Source: Weissella cibaria KACC 11862 (GTDB lineage: Bacteria > Bacillota > Bacilli > Lactobacillales > Lactobacillaceae). Taken from it: 64,000 nt of DNA. Below the pieces are notes generated by a model. That model saw only the letters and a program-made list of their open reading frames with translations, was not told where the DNA came from and did not search any database. The position numbers were made by a program, and so were the translations under genes. The stretch lies in NCBI RefSeq assembly GCF_000193635.1, contig NZ_AEKT01000044.1, forward strand, positions 1-64,000, in the 5' to 3' direction. Below are positions 1 through 7,567 of the stretch, piece by piece (the first letter of the stretch is position 1; each line of letters opens with the position of its first letter).

Positions 1-1076
1 CCAGCCAATCGATCAATGTACGCCTTGGTCCCATCTGAGTCATAGGACTTTGTCAGATACTCAGCGCCAGGTTCAGCTCCATTTTCATCAGGGTTATCGT
101 CCATAATCAGCAAGCGTGCCTGCTTCATTTGAGCAACAACATTACCAATGAAATTTGGGTTTGGTCGTTCAGTACCGCTGTCGTCAACGATTACCGGGTT
201 ATCGTCACTACCGGTGAATGGATTACCCTTAATCATCAACAATGCATTGTTGAAATCTTCCTGAGTATTTGCCAACTCTGATTGGGCCAAATCGTAAGCG
301 TCGATTGTATCCAGAACAGCTTCATAAGCACCTGTCCTGTCCTCGTTGCTGGCATATTCAGTAACCGGCACACCGTTGAACTCGTGAGTTGTTTCCTCAA
401 CAAACTTCATGCCCCCAGCTTCTTGATTGTCATTGCGGTAGTAATACACCTTATCGTTCGTGTACACTTCAACAAAATCACGGAACTTGCCTTCTTCGTA
501 TCGAACGCGGTAATAACGAACCGCAAACAACGAATTACGTTGCACCGTATCGTCATATACAACAAAGACTTGCTCCGGGTTTAATCGGGCAAGCCTTACT
601 TGAACGTTATTCTCATCACCGTCAACGTATAGCAACTCATAGGCCCGGCCGTAGATTGACAAGTCGGTCTTAATTAGCACATTGTGGTAACTCTCATTGT
701 TCTGTTTTGAAAAATCATCAACCTCTTCTTGCAACGTCTTATCTGACGCGTTCTTATAGACCACCGGCTTACCCAGCATATAACTCTGCTCAAAAATCGT
801 AATGTATCGTGCAAAATCACTGGCAATACGATTGTCTGCTGCTGTCTTATCCGACTTGGGCTCCTTATAACGAATATCGTTATCTGCAAGATAATACCGC
901 TTCAACGCTTTTAGCCGGTTCACCTGCGACGACTTATGCCGGTTAATGAAACGATCTAACTGGTTAATAAATCCTTCGGCCGCTGGGTCCATAATTGCAT
1001 AATCATCAGCATTCATAAAGAATACGTCATTCGCATTAGGGTTAAATCGGCCTTTTCTCAAAAAATCAATACTCAT
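1..1076 (-). CDS. phage portal protein (SPP1 gp6-like), 3' end outside window
   Basis: About 358 codons are open from an ATG at 1076 to the window edge without a stop, so the C-terminus is missing. The translation starts MSIDFLRKGRF and has the portal-family look of an early IASDFARYITIFEQSYMLGKPV stretch, a tyrosine-rich middle and the segment YEAVLDTIDAYDLAQSELANT. Position directly after terL matches the usual terS-terL-portal order. In the family the dodecameric portal sits at the capsid vertex and is the channel for DNA packaging. Assignment rests on family resemblance plus gene order; the SPP1 gp6 type is more likely than the HK97 type. Confidence 0.85.
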   Translation of the reverse strand, partial: MSIDFLRKGRFNPNANDVFFMNADDYAIMDPAAEGFINQLDRFINRHKSSQVNRLKALKRYYLADNDIRYKEPKSDKTAADNRIASDFARYITIFEQSYMLGKPVVYKNASDKTLQEEVDDFSKQNNESYHNVLIKTDLSIYGRAYELLYVDGDENNVQVRLARLNPEQVFVVYDDTVQRNSLFAVRYYRVRYEEGKFRDFVEVYTNDKVYYYRNDNQEAGGMKFVEETTHEFNGVPVTEYASNEDRTGAYEAVLDTIDAYDLAQSELANTQEDFNNALLMIKGNPFTGSDDNPVIVDDSGTERPNPNFIGNVVAQMKQARLLIMDDNPDENGAEPGAEYLTKSYDSDGTKAYIDRLA

Positions 1077-1084
1077 AACTGCTC

Positions 1085-2365
1085 CTATCCAAAGTACGTG
1101 CGTGCCTTTATCAGCTTTTGTTCAAATGAATCGGCACTCTTAAGCGACTGCTTGTCGGCTGCGTAACGAACCGCGTCCAAAAAGTGGTTAAAACTATCAA
1201 CAGGCTTGTTAATGTACTCGCCTGTCTTCTTATCTTTTTGCCACGTGTAATTGTCCAGCTCCTCAATCACCTGAAACAATCGCTCATCAACAACGATTTT
1301 GAATTGCTGTAAGTATTCAATACCGTGTCTAATACTGTCAGGCCCTTTGCGTGCCTTTGTTATACGGTCAATACCAGCTTTGCGTATCTCAGCAATTGAT
1401 TTTGGCTCGGCTGCATCAGCAATAATCGTTTCTTTGCTGTGTCCTAAGTCTTTAATCATCTGTGCTATCTCACCATTTAACATCCCCGTTTTACCGGTTG
1501 CTTCCAGGATATACAGCACCTTGTTTTCAACGTCCAGCTTGATATGCACAAATGCCGTCGGGTCATTGGTATATCCAAAGTCCAGTCCGAAGTACGACGG
1601 GACACCCTTTAATTCGTCACTGTCGGCCCGTAGAAGTCGTTTCTCATACTTAGGGAATATCAGCTTATCCAGTGTCGCGAACTCTCCCAGCGCATAAATC
1701 TTGTAGTATGCGCCGTTAGTTTCGCTAAGCTGTTCGATACGTCTACGATTGGCGTCATCCAAGAACTTATTGTCCTTGTAAGTCGACAAATGAATTTTTG
1801 TGTCCGGATCCGTTCGCTCAAAGAATTGTTTGTACACCCAATTCGCTTTAGACACCGGGTTAAACATAATGAAGATTTGTTTCTGGGGATGCTTACGTTC
1901 ACGCAAACGCAAATCAAGTTGATTGAAATCGTCCAACGTGAACTCAGTCGCTTCTTCCATCATGACGTCGCTGATGCCCTTTACTGACTTAATCTTTTCT
2001 GGGTTATCAAGCCCTTTGAAAATAAACTCAGCACCATTCGATAGCTTAATTCGATAATCAGTATTGCGAACCTTTGCGTATGGCATCAGCCCCCATTCAG
2101 TCAGCCTTGAAATAAAGTCTTCAAAGATTGAGTCCTTAACAGTCGCACCTACTTTTCGCAAAATTAAAAAGCGCCGGGGAATTTTCCAATCACCCAACGC
2201 TTTTAAAATAACTTTTTGAACTACACCAGCAGACTTACCAGACGACGCGCCGCCGTACCACAAATCAACTCGCGAATCGTAATCATACAGATAATCAAAG
2301 ACTTGTTTGTTGAACACTCGCGCCGGCTTCGGAAACTCCAACGTCAATTGTTCATTCTTACTCAT
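1085..2365 (-). CDS. terL: phage terminase large subunit
   Basis: A 426-residue packaging motor. The ATPase half shows a Walker A GGASSGKS near residue 38 and a Walker B followed by two acidic residues (DVMMEEATEF, about residue 125). The C-terminal half has the RNase H-like nuclease signature DFGYTNDPTAF and a second acidic site IADAAEP. It cuts concatemeric phage DNA and pumps it through the portal. I place the start at 2365 because GGAGG lies six bases before that ATG; two in-frame ATGs further upstream have no proper spacing. It overlaps the terS stop by eight bases (ATGAGTAA), so translation is probably coupled. Confidence 0.95.
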   Translation of the reverse strand: MSKNEQLTLEFPKPARVFNKQVFDYLYDYDSRVDLWYGGASSGKSAGVVQKVILKALGDWKIPRRFLILRKVGATVKDSIFEDFISRLTEWGLMPYAKVRNTDYRIKLSNGAEFIFKGLDNPEKIKSVKGISDVMMEEATEFTLDDFNQLDLRLRERKHPQKQIFIMFNPVSKANWVYKQFFERTDPDTKIHLSTYKDNKFLDDANRRRIEQLSETNGAYYKIYALGEFATLDKLIFPKYEKRLLRADSDELKGVPSYFGLDFGYTNDPTAFVHIKLDVENKVLYILEATGKTGMLNGEIAQMIKDLGHSKETIIADAAEPKSIAEIRKAGIDRITKARKGPDSIRHGIEYLQQFKIVVDERLFQVIEELDNYTWQKDKKTGEYINKPVDSFNHFLDAVRYAADKQSLKSADSFEQKLIKARTYFG

Positions 2366-2780
2366 CTTCATCCTCCGTGTAATCACCCATCACAACGATT
2401 GGCTTCACTTCTACGACACTTTCAGCCTGGAAGATACCAAGTACCTTACCCAAGTTTTCGGCAGCCTTAATCCGGTTGTTAACCTTTGTCGGCACCTCAA
2501 TAACTTTTCCAGATGGCGTCACTTCCTGCTCACCTATCTCACCCTGAACAACCTTTTCAAAGAATTCGATCACGTTGTCAGTTGTCATACGTCGCTGTTC
2601 TCGGAGTTCGGCTTGTCTTGCTTGAATAGCTTCTTTCACGTCAACATTTGTCAACAAACGTTGTGCAATACTTCTAGCTGTCCTTGCGCTATAACCAGCC
2701 TCACGTGCCGCCTGTGCGCCGTTTCCGCCATTTCTGACCCATTCATCAACAAACCGTTCCTGTCGCTCATTCAAGCTCAT
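2358..2780 (-). CDS. terS: phage terminase small subunit
   Basis: A 140-residue protein of the Terminase_2 (XtmA-like) family. It opens MSLNERQERFVDEWV and has a homeodomain-like helix-turn-helix around NGAQAAREAGYSARTARSIAQRLL (residues 20-43), the part that recognises the packaging site. The C-terminus is acidic (GDYTEDEDE). An AAAGGAG site eight bases before the ATG at 2780 decides the start. It is the first gene after the long tRNA-bearing gap, so it is the likely first gene of the late transcript activated by ArpU. Confidence 0.92.
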   Translation of the reverse strand: MSLNERQERFVDEWVRNGGNGAQAAREAGYSARTARSIAQRLLTNVDVKEAIQARQAELREQRRMTTDNVIEFFEKVVQGEIGEQEVTPSGKVIEVPTKVNNRIKAAENLGKVLGIFQAESVVEVKPIVVMGDYTEDEDE

Positions 2781-2847
2781 ATGCCGTTCTCCTTTCAGTG
2801 CAAAATAAAAAGGTAACAATCTAATTGATTGCTACCTGATGTGAATA

Positions 2848-2929
2848 TGCCGATAGTGGGATTCGAACCCACAACCAATTAAGGGACGGATTTTAAGTCC
2901 GCTGCGTATGCCAGTTCCGCCATATCGGC
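2848..2929 (-). tRNA. tRNA-Leu (TAA)
   Basis: An 82-base cloverleaf on the minus strand: acceptor GCCGATA pairs at the 3' end, discriminator A, Leu-type D arm GGCGGAACTGGCA, anticodon loop CTTAAAA giving TAA, long variable arm, and T arm with GTTCGAATC. No CCA is encoded. It lies inside the prophage just upstream of terS and is therefore most likely a phage-borne tRNA. Confidence 0.93.
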
Positions 2930-3018
2930 TTATAAAAGCAAAGATTGATAGACATCTGTGTAGGTGGTGTGGCACATTATAGAAATGAAATATACCTAAC
3001 ATCTATCAATCCATGCCA

Positions 3019-3092
3019 TGTTCCCTACTGGTCTCGAACCAGTGACCGGACGGTTATGAGCCGTCTGCTCTAACCAACTGAGCTAAAGGAAC
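3019..3092 (-). tRNA. tRNA-Met (CAT)
   Basis: A 74-base cloverleaf: acceptor GTTCCTT pairs with AGGGAAC with one G-T pair, D arm AGCTCAGTTGGTTAGAGC, anticodon loop CTCATAA, T arm GGTTCGAGACC, discriminator A. CAT could also be a tRNA-Ile precursor with modified C34, but the overall look is elongator Met. Prophage-borne, 90 bases upstream of tRNA-Leu. Confidence 0.9.
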
Positions 3093-3209
3093 TTTCAGAC
3101 CATTTAAAGTATGAACGGTCCCATTTCATATGTATTCTACTGTAAGCAGTACGACTTGTTTAACACGTGGGGAGTGCTTCGCAAGTCACTAGAAAATGTA
3201 TGAAATGAA

Positions 3210-3304
3210 TAACAATTGTTGGAGTCGAACCAACATACAAAAATACCGATATTGCTGCCAACGTATTAACGTTAAGGAGTGACCAATCATCTCACAGAAT
3301 TGAT
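3210..3304 (-). tRNA. possible non-canonical tRNA-like RNA
   Basis: A convincing T arm (GTTGG, loop TTCGACT, CCAAC) is followed by AATTGTT and A. An upstream ATCAATT could pair with it at six of seven positions, and a D-like arm GTGA/TCAC with GG in its loop follows. The only anticodon arm I can draw is wobble-rich with an eight-base loop (GTTAATAC) that would present TAA, and there is a small variable hairpin. It may be a decayed phage tRNA or a tRNA mimic. Confidence 0.35.
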
Positions 3305-3567
3305 CGTTTGTCAGTAATCTCTCACATATTACACGACACATCATTATGCCATAAATGATGCTCCATTTTCAACGTCTTATTGCAATATCATAAACTTCCA
3401 TATCTCTTATGTACTGACCAGCGACACATACAAGTCCTGATCCCGGTAATAACTATCAAAGTTTATCCTTAATAGTTTTGAGTATGTACGCCAGACATAG
3501 CAACCGGCAGTGTCGTTTAAAACAAATACAAGGAAGATTATCCTTTAATTTATTTTTTGCTATGTGA

Positions 3568-3789
3568 TGCATGTGGTCAGGATTTGCACCTGACATGACA
3601 TCCCACGGACTTAGAAGCTACCTTTGTCTTTCAATCAGTAAACTGATTACGTTGGCTTAAAAATCAATGTATTCCGTGAGTTATAGGCGTGTGCCTCATC
3701 GGGCTAACTTCGGCTTCGTCATACGGGCACCTTTTCCACCACCTGTGTCTTATAATTCAATTAGCGTCTACCTATTCCGCCACACATGC
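3568..3789 (-). ncRNA. interrupted tRNA-Leu-like structure
   Basis: The 5' end GCATGTG-TG-GCGGAATAGGTAGACGC copies the layout of a tRNA-Leu acceptor, U8, position 9 and D arm. The matching 3' acceptor strand CACATGC plus discriminator A lies 222 bases away, preceded by a T-arm-like hairpin TCAGG-TGCAAAT-CCTGA. The seven acceptor pairs are perfect. Between the halves are about 140 extra bases containing stems such as GTGCC/GGCAC and AATCAG/CTGATT. I found no tmRNA tag reading frame and no group I core, so its nature is open. Confidence 0.4.
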
Positions 3790-3878
3790 TTTGTTTCAAC
3801 TTTGGTACTCTATCATAATAACTTGGACTGCCCGCACCTTGCATGCGGCACTTATGAACCATATACGCGCTTTCCAAA

Positions 3879-4292
3879 TTATTCTTTAACTCGTAAATCA
3901 TCAACATCGGCAAACTTATCAGCGAACAATAAAAACGCTTCATCGATAATCTCTTGGCCACGTCTAGTGCTGTAACCAGTCAGCGCTTCTACTTGCAACC
4001 ATTCCAAGTGGCGAACGTATCGCAACCACATGAAGTGCCTGTGTGGCTGTGTCATGACTTTAATGGCATGGACAACAGCATCGTAGTAGTACACAGCGTC
4101 AGTATGGTTCGTGAACCGCTCATCGTTGGCATTACCAAATGATCGTGCACTTGGCATGTCTGAAATTTCAACCGACTTCAAATCAACATATCCCATATCA
4201 GCCATGTTCACGATACGTGGCCACTCACTATCAAAAAAATCTCGAACCGCTTCTCTTGTTGCCTTCTCATTCACCGCTGGTAAAAGTGCCAT
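3879..4292 (-). CDS. arpU: ArpU-family phage late transcription regulator
   Basis: A 137-residue protein with the ArpU layout: N-terminal helical part, middle segment FTNHTDAVYYYDAVVHAIKVM (about residues 64-84), then a C-terminal sigma-like helix-turn-helix (LEWLQVEALTGYSTRRGQEIIDEAFLLFA). Proteins of this family, known from enterococcal autolysin control and many siphoviruses, stand at the end of the early module and are thought to switch on the late genes. Its place immediately before the gap leading to terS fits that role. Confidence 0.85.
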   Translation of the reverse strand: MALLPAVNEKATREAVRDFFDSEWPRIVNMADMGYVDLKSVEISDMPSARSFGNANDERFTNHTDAVYYYDAVVHAIKVMTQPHRHFMWLRYVRHLEWLQVEALTGYSTRRGQEIIDEAFLLFADKFADVDDLRVKE

Positions 4293-4347
4293 TTCCTACG
4301 TCCTCCGAACCATGTTAAAATGAACTTACCTTAAATTCTTTTACATG

Positions 4348-4375
4348 GCGCTGGACTTCGGTCTGGCGCTTTTTT
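4348..4375 (+). terminator. rho-independent terminator pointing rightward
   Basis: A hairpin GCGCTGGAC-TTCG-GTCTGGCGC followed by six T. The T run follows only on the plus strand, although every protein gene nearby is on the minus strand, so it would stop antisense transcription rather than the phage operon. Confidence 0.7.
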
Positions 4376-4577
4376 AGTGCGCCTTTTTGATTTCATAGAT
4401 ACTAAGTACCACGAACGTTATCAGCCAAAACAGCAAGGCCACCCCGTTCAACCACCAAGCAATTCCCGGCGTGTTCATTGTTGGCGGATAATCTCCCCAA
4501 TTTATCCAAGCAGCTGAAAACCCATATGCCAAGACACCAATTCCAAAACTCATAAGAAAGTTCCACAAAATAATCAT
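4374..4577 (-). CDS. small phage membrane protein
   Basis: 67 residues with two predicted membrane segments (about 4-22 and 41-60) and a short charged tail EIKKAH. A GGTGG site precedes the ATG. Function not recognised. An alternative overlapping frame of 83 residues exists but lacks this spacing and hydrophobic pattern. It sits between arpU and other small late-early phage genes. Confidence 0.65.
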   Translation of the reverse strand: MIILWNFLMSFGIGVLAYGFSAAWINWGDYPPTMNTPGIAWWLNGVALLFWLITFVVLSIYEIKKAH

Positions 4578-4586
4578 CTAATCCAC

Positions 4587-4775
4587 CTATCCTTCTTCTA
4601 CCCAGTAGTAATAGCCAACTAACCACTTGCTGACCATATGCTTCACTAGCCATTCACTACTTGTTCGATACGCCTGCCGCTTATCCGTTGTGCACAGCAT
4701 TACGCGCTTGCCTTCTCGGTCATAACCTAACTTGAAGTAGCCCTGCCTGTCCTTGAAATAGTAGTAAGTTCGCAT
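4587..4775 (-). CDS. hypothetical phage protein, 62 aa
   Basis: Aromatic-rich small protein (MRTYYYFKDRQGYFKLGYDREG). The pattern of alternating aromatic and charged residues suggests a small beta-rich fold, but I recognise no family. It ends ten bases before the next gene and starts four bases after the upstream gene's stop, consistent with membership of the leftward phage operon. Confidence 0.65.
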   Translation of the reverse strand: MRTYYYFKDRQGYFKLGYDREGKRVMLCTTDKRQAYRTSSEWLVKHMVSKWLVGYYYWVEEG

Positions 4776-4778
4776 TCA

Positions 4779-5126
4779 TCAATCCACCACTTCGACCAAC
4801 TCTGGGTGCAACCACGCTTGCATAGCTTGTTCTGTGGTCAACCCCCAACTTGGATAACGCTCTGAATACGTATCCTCGAAAACCTCTTCATCACGCAGAA
4901 TAATCAAATCCTCATATTGTGATTGTGTCAGATTGATTGTTGCCACGTGCTTCTCGTACGTCTCACGCAACTCTTCGATAATCGCTGAAAATGTTCGATT
5001 GATAAATTGTTGCTGATGATATTTTTTGTCGGACACGCCTGCAAAAGGACTGGATAAAAGCGGATTTGTTAACGGCCCCTTTTCCAGGGCAGCATTCCAC
5101 TTAATAATCGCTTCATCAAATGTCAT
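4779..5126 (-). CDS. hypothetical phage protein, 115 aa
   Basis: Acidic protein opening MTFDEAIIKWNAALEKGPL, predicted mostly helical in its middle (TFSAIIEELRETYEKHVATI) with a C-terminal AWLHPELVEVVD. No known family recognised. Its start overlaps the stop of the upstream gene by four bases (ATGA), a sign of translational coupling. Confidence 0.7.
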   Translation of the reverse strand: MTFDEAIIKWNAALEKGPLTNPLLSSPFAGVSDKKYHQQQFINRTFSAIIEELRETYEKHVATINLTQSQYEDLIILRDEEVFEDTYSERYPSWGLTTEQAMQAWLHPELVEVVD

Positions 5127-5371
5127 TTTTCTTCACCCTCCGCCATAAAATCTGTTACAAAACCACTTCCACCATTTCTACGCCAGTAATCATATTTCAG
5201 CAGGATATTAAACACATCATCTCTCGTGTACAGTTCAGGAGCATCGCTGCTATCTACTGATCCACCGTCGGCATCCGTATAAAACACCCACTCGTTAAAG
5301 TCACCGTTTACCGACAACACTTGCCCGTTAAACTCGATTGGCGCAACTGGCTTAATCTTTGCAATTGCCAT
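5123..5371 (-). CDS. hypothetical phage protein, 82 aa
   Basis: Small acidic protein (MAIAKIKPVAPIEFNG...) with an ELYTRDDVFNILLKYDYWRRNGG segment. No family recognised. It overlaps its downstream neighbour by four bases and shares one base with the upstream stop, so it belongs to the same tightly packed phage operon. Confidence 0.7.
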   Translation of the reverse strand: MAIAKIKPVAPIEFNGQVLSVNGDFNEWVFYTDADGGSVDSSDAPELYTRDDVFNILLKYDYWRRNGGSGFVTDFMAEGEEK

Positions 5372-5643
5372 TAATCTTCCTCACTAAAATCTTCTAAATC
5401 TTCCTTGATGCTCAAAAGTGCATGCTTTGCAATGTCGGCTGCCTCTTTCATAGACGCCTCATTACGATCCTTATTTTGTTGATAAATCCACAAGACATCA
5501 CTAATCATGCTCTCGACGATGTCCGTCACTTCACGTAGCTTTGCGTTACTTTCCCTGTCATGATTTGTCTCGCCAAATGGTGATGTGTCATTCACCAGAG
5601 TCGCAGTAATATCTTGACTGCTTACTTCTGTGATAATCTTCAT
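5371..5643 (-). CDS. hypothetical phage protein, 90 aa
   Basis: Acidic, helical protein; a probable long helix runs through residues 35-85 (VTDIVESMISDVLWIYQQ, then KEAADIAKHALLSIKED). Ends DFSEED. No function recognised. Start and stop each share a single base with the neighbouring genes (TAATG junctions). Confidence 0.7.
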   Translation of the reverse strand: MKIITEVSSQDITATLVNDTSPFGETNHDRESNAKLREVTDIVESMISDVLWIYQQNKDRNEASMKEAADIAKHALLSIKEDLEDFSEED

Positions 5644-6209
5644 TATTCTTCCACCTTCACTTTTCGTGCATTCAATGCCGTTAGACCAGCTACTAACTCG
5701 TCAGCTTGCTCGTCTGAAAACAGATATTGATAACCGCTAGGTGCATGTTCTGGATCTGAATAGAAAGCAACATAATTCGCGTCAGACAATAGAGCTTTTT
5801 TGGTCGCTGTTCCGATTTTCACCTCAACTTCAAACTTAGGTTCTTTCTTCGGTGCGAACTCAACATGTTCTAACCACCATTCGCCAAGAAGTGCATCGGT
5901 AGGCATTACCGAATAATTAAATTCTGCAACATCTTCCCAAAGTTCGTCATCGTCATTTACATCATTCATAAATCCTTGAAGATTGTCGTCGCCATTGTCT
6001 TCCTTAATCATTTTCAATTTATCAATCACGTCAGCTGGCAACTCAATCACACGCTTTTCAACTGTTGCGTTTTCTGCAACAGTTGGTGCGCTGTACTCTT
6101 GAAGATTTTCAACCGGAATTCGCAGCAACTCCTTTTCAGATAGCATCATGTACCCTTTACCAACAATAAACTTCACGCCCTCCGGCAAATCCAATACATA
6201 CTTAGTCAT
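5643..6209 (-). CDS. hypothetical phage protein, 188 aa
   Basis: Protein starting MTKYVLDLPEGVKFIVGKGY, with an acidic central stretch (GFMNDVNDDDELWEDVAEF) and a C-terminal region rich in aromatic residues. Resembles the accessory proteins that fill phage early operons, but I cannot name a family with confidence. TAATG junctions on both sides show coupling to neighbours. Confidence 0.7.
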   Translation of the reverse strand: MTKYVLDLPEGVKFIVGKGYMMLSEKELLRIPVENLQEYSAPTVAENATVEKRVIELPADVIDKLKMIKEDNGDDNLQGFMNDVNDDDELWEDVAEFNYSVMPTDALLGEWWLEHVEFAPKKEPKFEVEVKIGTATKKALLSDANYVAFYSDPEHAPSGYQYLFSDEQADELVAGLTALNARKVKVEE

Positions 6210-6415
6210 TAATCTTCTTCCTTCAAGTATTCAACCGACACGTTATATAGCGCTACCATTCGCCGCATCGTTTCTTCACTAGCTGTTAGGGAACCTGATT
6301 CGTACATCATCAAATGATCTAAGCTAGTCAGCCCCAACTTATGCCACGCTGTGTTCTGTGCAATTTGTGCATCAAGTCGTGCTTGTGCGATGCGATTGTG
6401 TGGAAATTGTCGCAT
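6209..6415 (-). CDS. small XRE-like helix-turn-helix protein
   Basis: 68 residues with a Cro/CI-type fold: NRIAQARLDAQIAQNTAWHKLG gives the first helices, SLDHLMMYESGSLTASEETMRRM the recognition part, and VSVEYLKEED is the classic XRE ending. It likely binds DNA, possibly to tune the early operon in which it is embedded. Targets cannot be read from the sequence. Confidence 0.7.
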   Translation of the reverse strand: MRQFPHNRIAQARLDAQIAQNTAWHKLGLTSLDHLMMYESGSLTASEETMRRMVALYNVSVEYLKEED

Positions 6416-6470
6416 TTCATTTACCTCGTTTGCCCACCCATACCCGCCATTTCTGGCACTGCCTATTCAA

Positions 6471-6839
6471 TTAACGTCCGTTCATGTAGGCGCTAGCCAA
6501 CAAATCAGGCTGACCAATTAAATACCAGTCAGTAGGCTTTGAACGCAGCCACTTAACGAAATCAGTAAGTGTATTGTGATAATCGTTAGCGATTGCCTCT
6601 GCCAATTCATGTGGCACGTCTGGCAAATCTTCTGCTCGCGTCATTCGTGGCAACTTTTGTCCGTTGTACTCGATCCAGATGTCTTCTGGCTTAACCCCAA
6701 TCTGTCCCAAATAATGTTGCTTATCCAAGAAATCTTGTTGCGCTTCATCGTAGGTCATACCGTTCCAGTAGCGCGTTTCACCCATGAAATTCGCCACAAC
6801 CGCGTATCCACGGTTCACATATTTCTTCTCTTCGTTCAT
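6471..6839 (-). CDS. hypothetical phage protein, 122 aa
   Basis: Starts MNEEKKYVNRGYAVVANFMG behind a good AAAGG site. It has a middle segment with IWIEYNGQKLPRMTRAED and a helical C-terminus (LTDFVKWLRSKPTDWYLIG). Function not recognised. It follows the helicase-loader gene by two bases and so is probably part of the replication transcript. Confidence 0.7.
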   Translation of the reverse strand: MNEEKKYVNRGYAVVANFMGETRYWNGMTYDEAQQDFLDKQHYLGQIGVKPEDIWIEYNGQKLPRMTRAEDLPDVPHELAEAIANDYHNTLTDFVKWLRSKPTDWYLIGQPDLLASAYMNGR

Positions 6840-6841
6840 GA

Positions 6842-7567
6842 TTAAACCTTTCTGACATCATCAAGCTTGTTCGTCGTGATGATGTGCTTAATATCCTTCG
6901 TAATTAGCCGTGATAAGACCGCCTGGTCGTATTTCAACGCCAATCCGGTCAAATCATCGTTTGACGTGATAATCGTCGCCTTGCCCCTTCTAGCGTCTGC
7001 TAATTCAAATAGCATTGACGATACTGTCTCTTTTGCTTCGGCCTGTGTCTCTTTTCCAAAATCATCAAGAACCAACACTTCAACTTCACGCATGAACTTC
7101 TCTGTTAGGTTCAAACGTTCTGCAACCTTATTGTCCTTGAATGACTTAAATTTCAAGTTTCGCCATTCAACAACCGACACGAACATCGTTGTGTAGCGAT
7201 CGCTTAGTCGGCTCATCATTGCCAATGCCAACGATGTTTTACCAGCACCAGCTCGACCGAACAGGAACACATTGAACAATCCGTTGCGCATCTCATTTGT
7301 CATTGCATATGCCTGATTGCCAATATCACGCGCTGTCTGCTCGTTTCGTTGTATTTGTGGGTTCCAGTCTTCAAACTCAAAAGAACGCGTCTCTGTCTCG
7401 CCCCACAAGCTCATACGCTGATATTTAACGCGTTCTTGCGCTTGCCACGCTTTAGTAATGCGTTCAGCATCGGCCTTTTCTTTTTCAGCACGCTCTTCCG
7501 GTGTCAACGTCTTAGGTGTTAACCCACGTTGTCGCAACTCACGTACCCAATCGCTTGTAGTATTCAT
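6842..7567 (-). CDS. DnaC/IstB-like helicase-loading ATPase
   Basis: 241 residues. An N-terminal helical region (about 1-70) precedes an AAA+ core with Walker A FGRAGAGKTSLAL (about 105), Walker B VLVLDDFGKE (about 165) and sensor 1 TIITSNDDL (about 198). It is expected to load the host replicative helicase at the phage origin. The preceding gene is the initiator, with a one-base overlap, the standard phage arrangement. IstB proteins of transposons look alike, but no transposase is near. Confidence 0.88.
   Translation of the reverse strand: MNTTSDWVRELRQRGLTPKTLTPEERAEKEKADAERITKAWQAQERVKYQRMSLWGETETRSFEFEDWNPQIQRNEQTARDIGNQAYAMTNEMRNGLFNVFLFGRAGAGKTSLALAMMSRLSDRYTTMFVSVVEWRNLKFKSFKDNKVAERLNLTEKFMREVEVLVLDDFGKETQAEAKETVSSMLFELADARRGKATIITSNDDLTGLALKYDQAVLSRLITKDIKHIITTNKLDDVRKV

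Larger units (their letters stand above)
3093..3878. other. gene-free, structure-rich interval between arpU and the tRNAs
   Basis: No convincing protein gene is seen here on either strand; the longer open frames lack ribosome sites and run through the tRNA-like elements. Besides the two tRNA-like elements it has an 11-pair hairpin at 3451-3477 (loop TTTAT) and a seven-pair hairpin CATCATT/AATGATG at 3340-3361. The interval lies where a late promoter acted on by ArpU, and possibly the packaging start site, would be expected. That regulatory role is inference. Confidence 0.6.

Noticed and set aside
3568-3789. tmRNA (ssrA) reading of the split tRNA-like element
   Set aside because: No tag-like reading frame ending in Ala-Leu-Ala-Ala, the D arm is a full Leu-type arm, and the length is well below a normal tmRNA.
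3667-3975. Plus-strand open frames over the tRNA-like region
   Set aside because: No ribosome site, compositionally odd, and they run antisense through tRNA-like structure and the arpU end.
4402-4653. Overlapping 83-codon minus-strand frame
   Set aside because: It spans parts of two better-supported genes with proper ribosome sites and lacks their coding pattern.
6842-7567. IS21 IstB helper protein
   Set aside because: No istA-type transposase or terminal repeats; context is phage replication.
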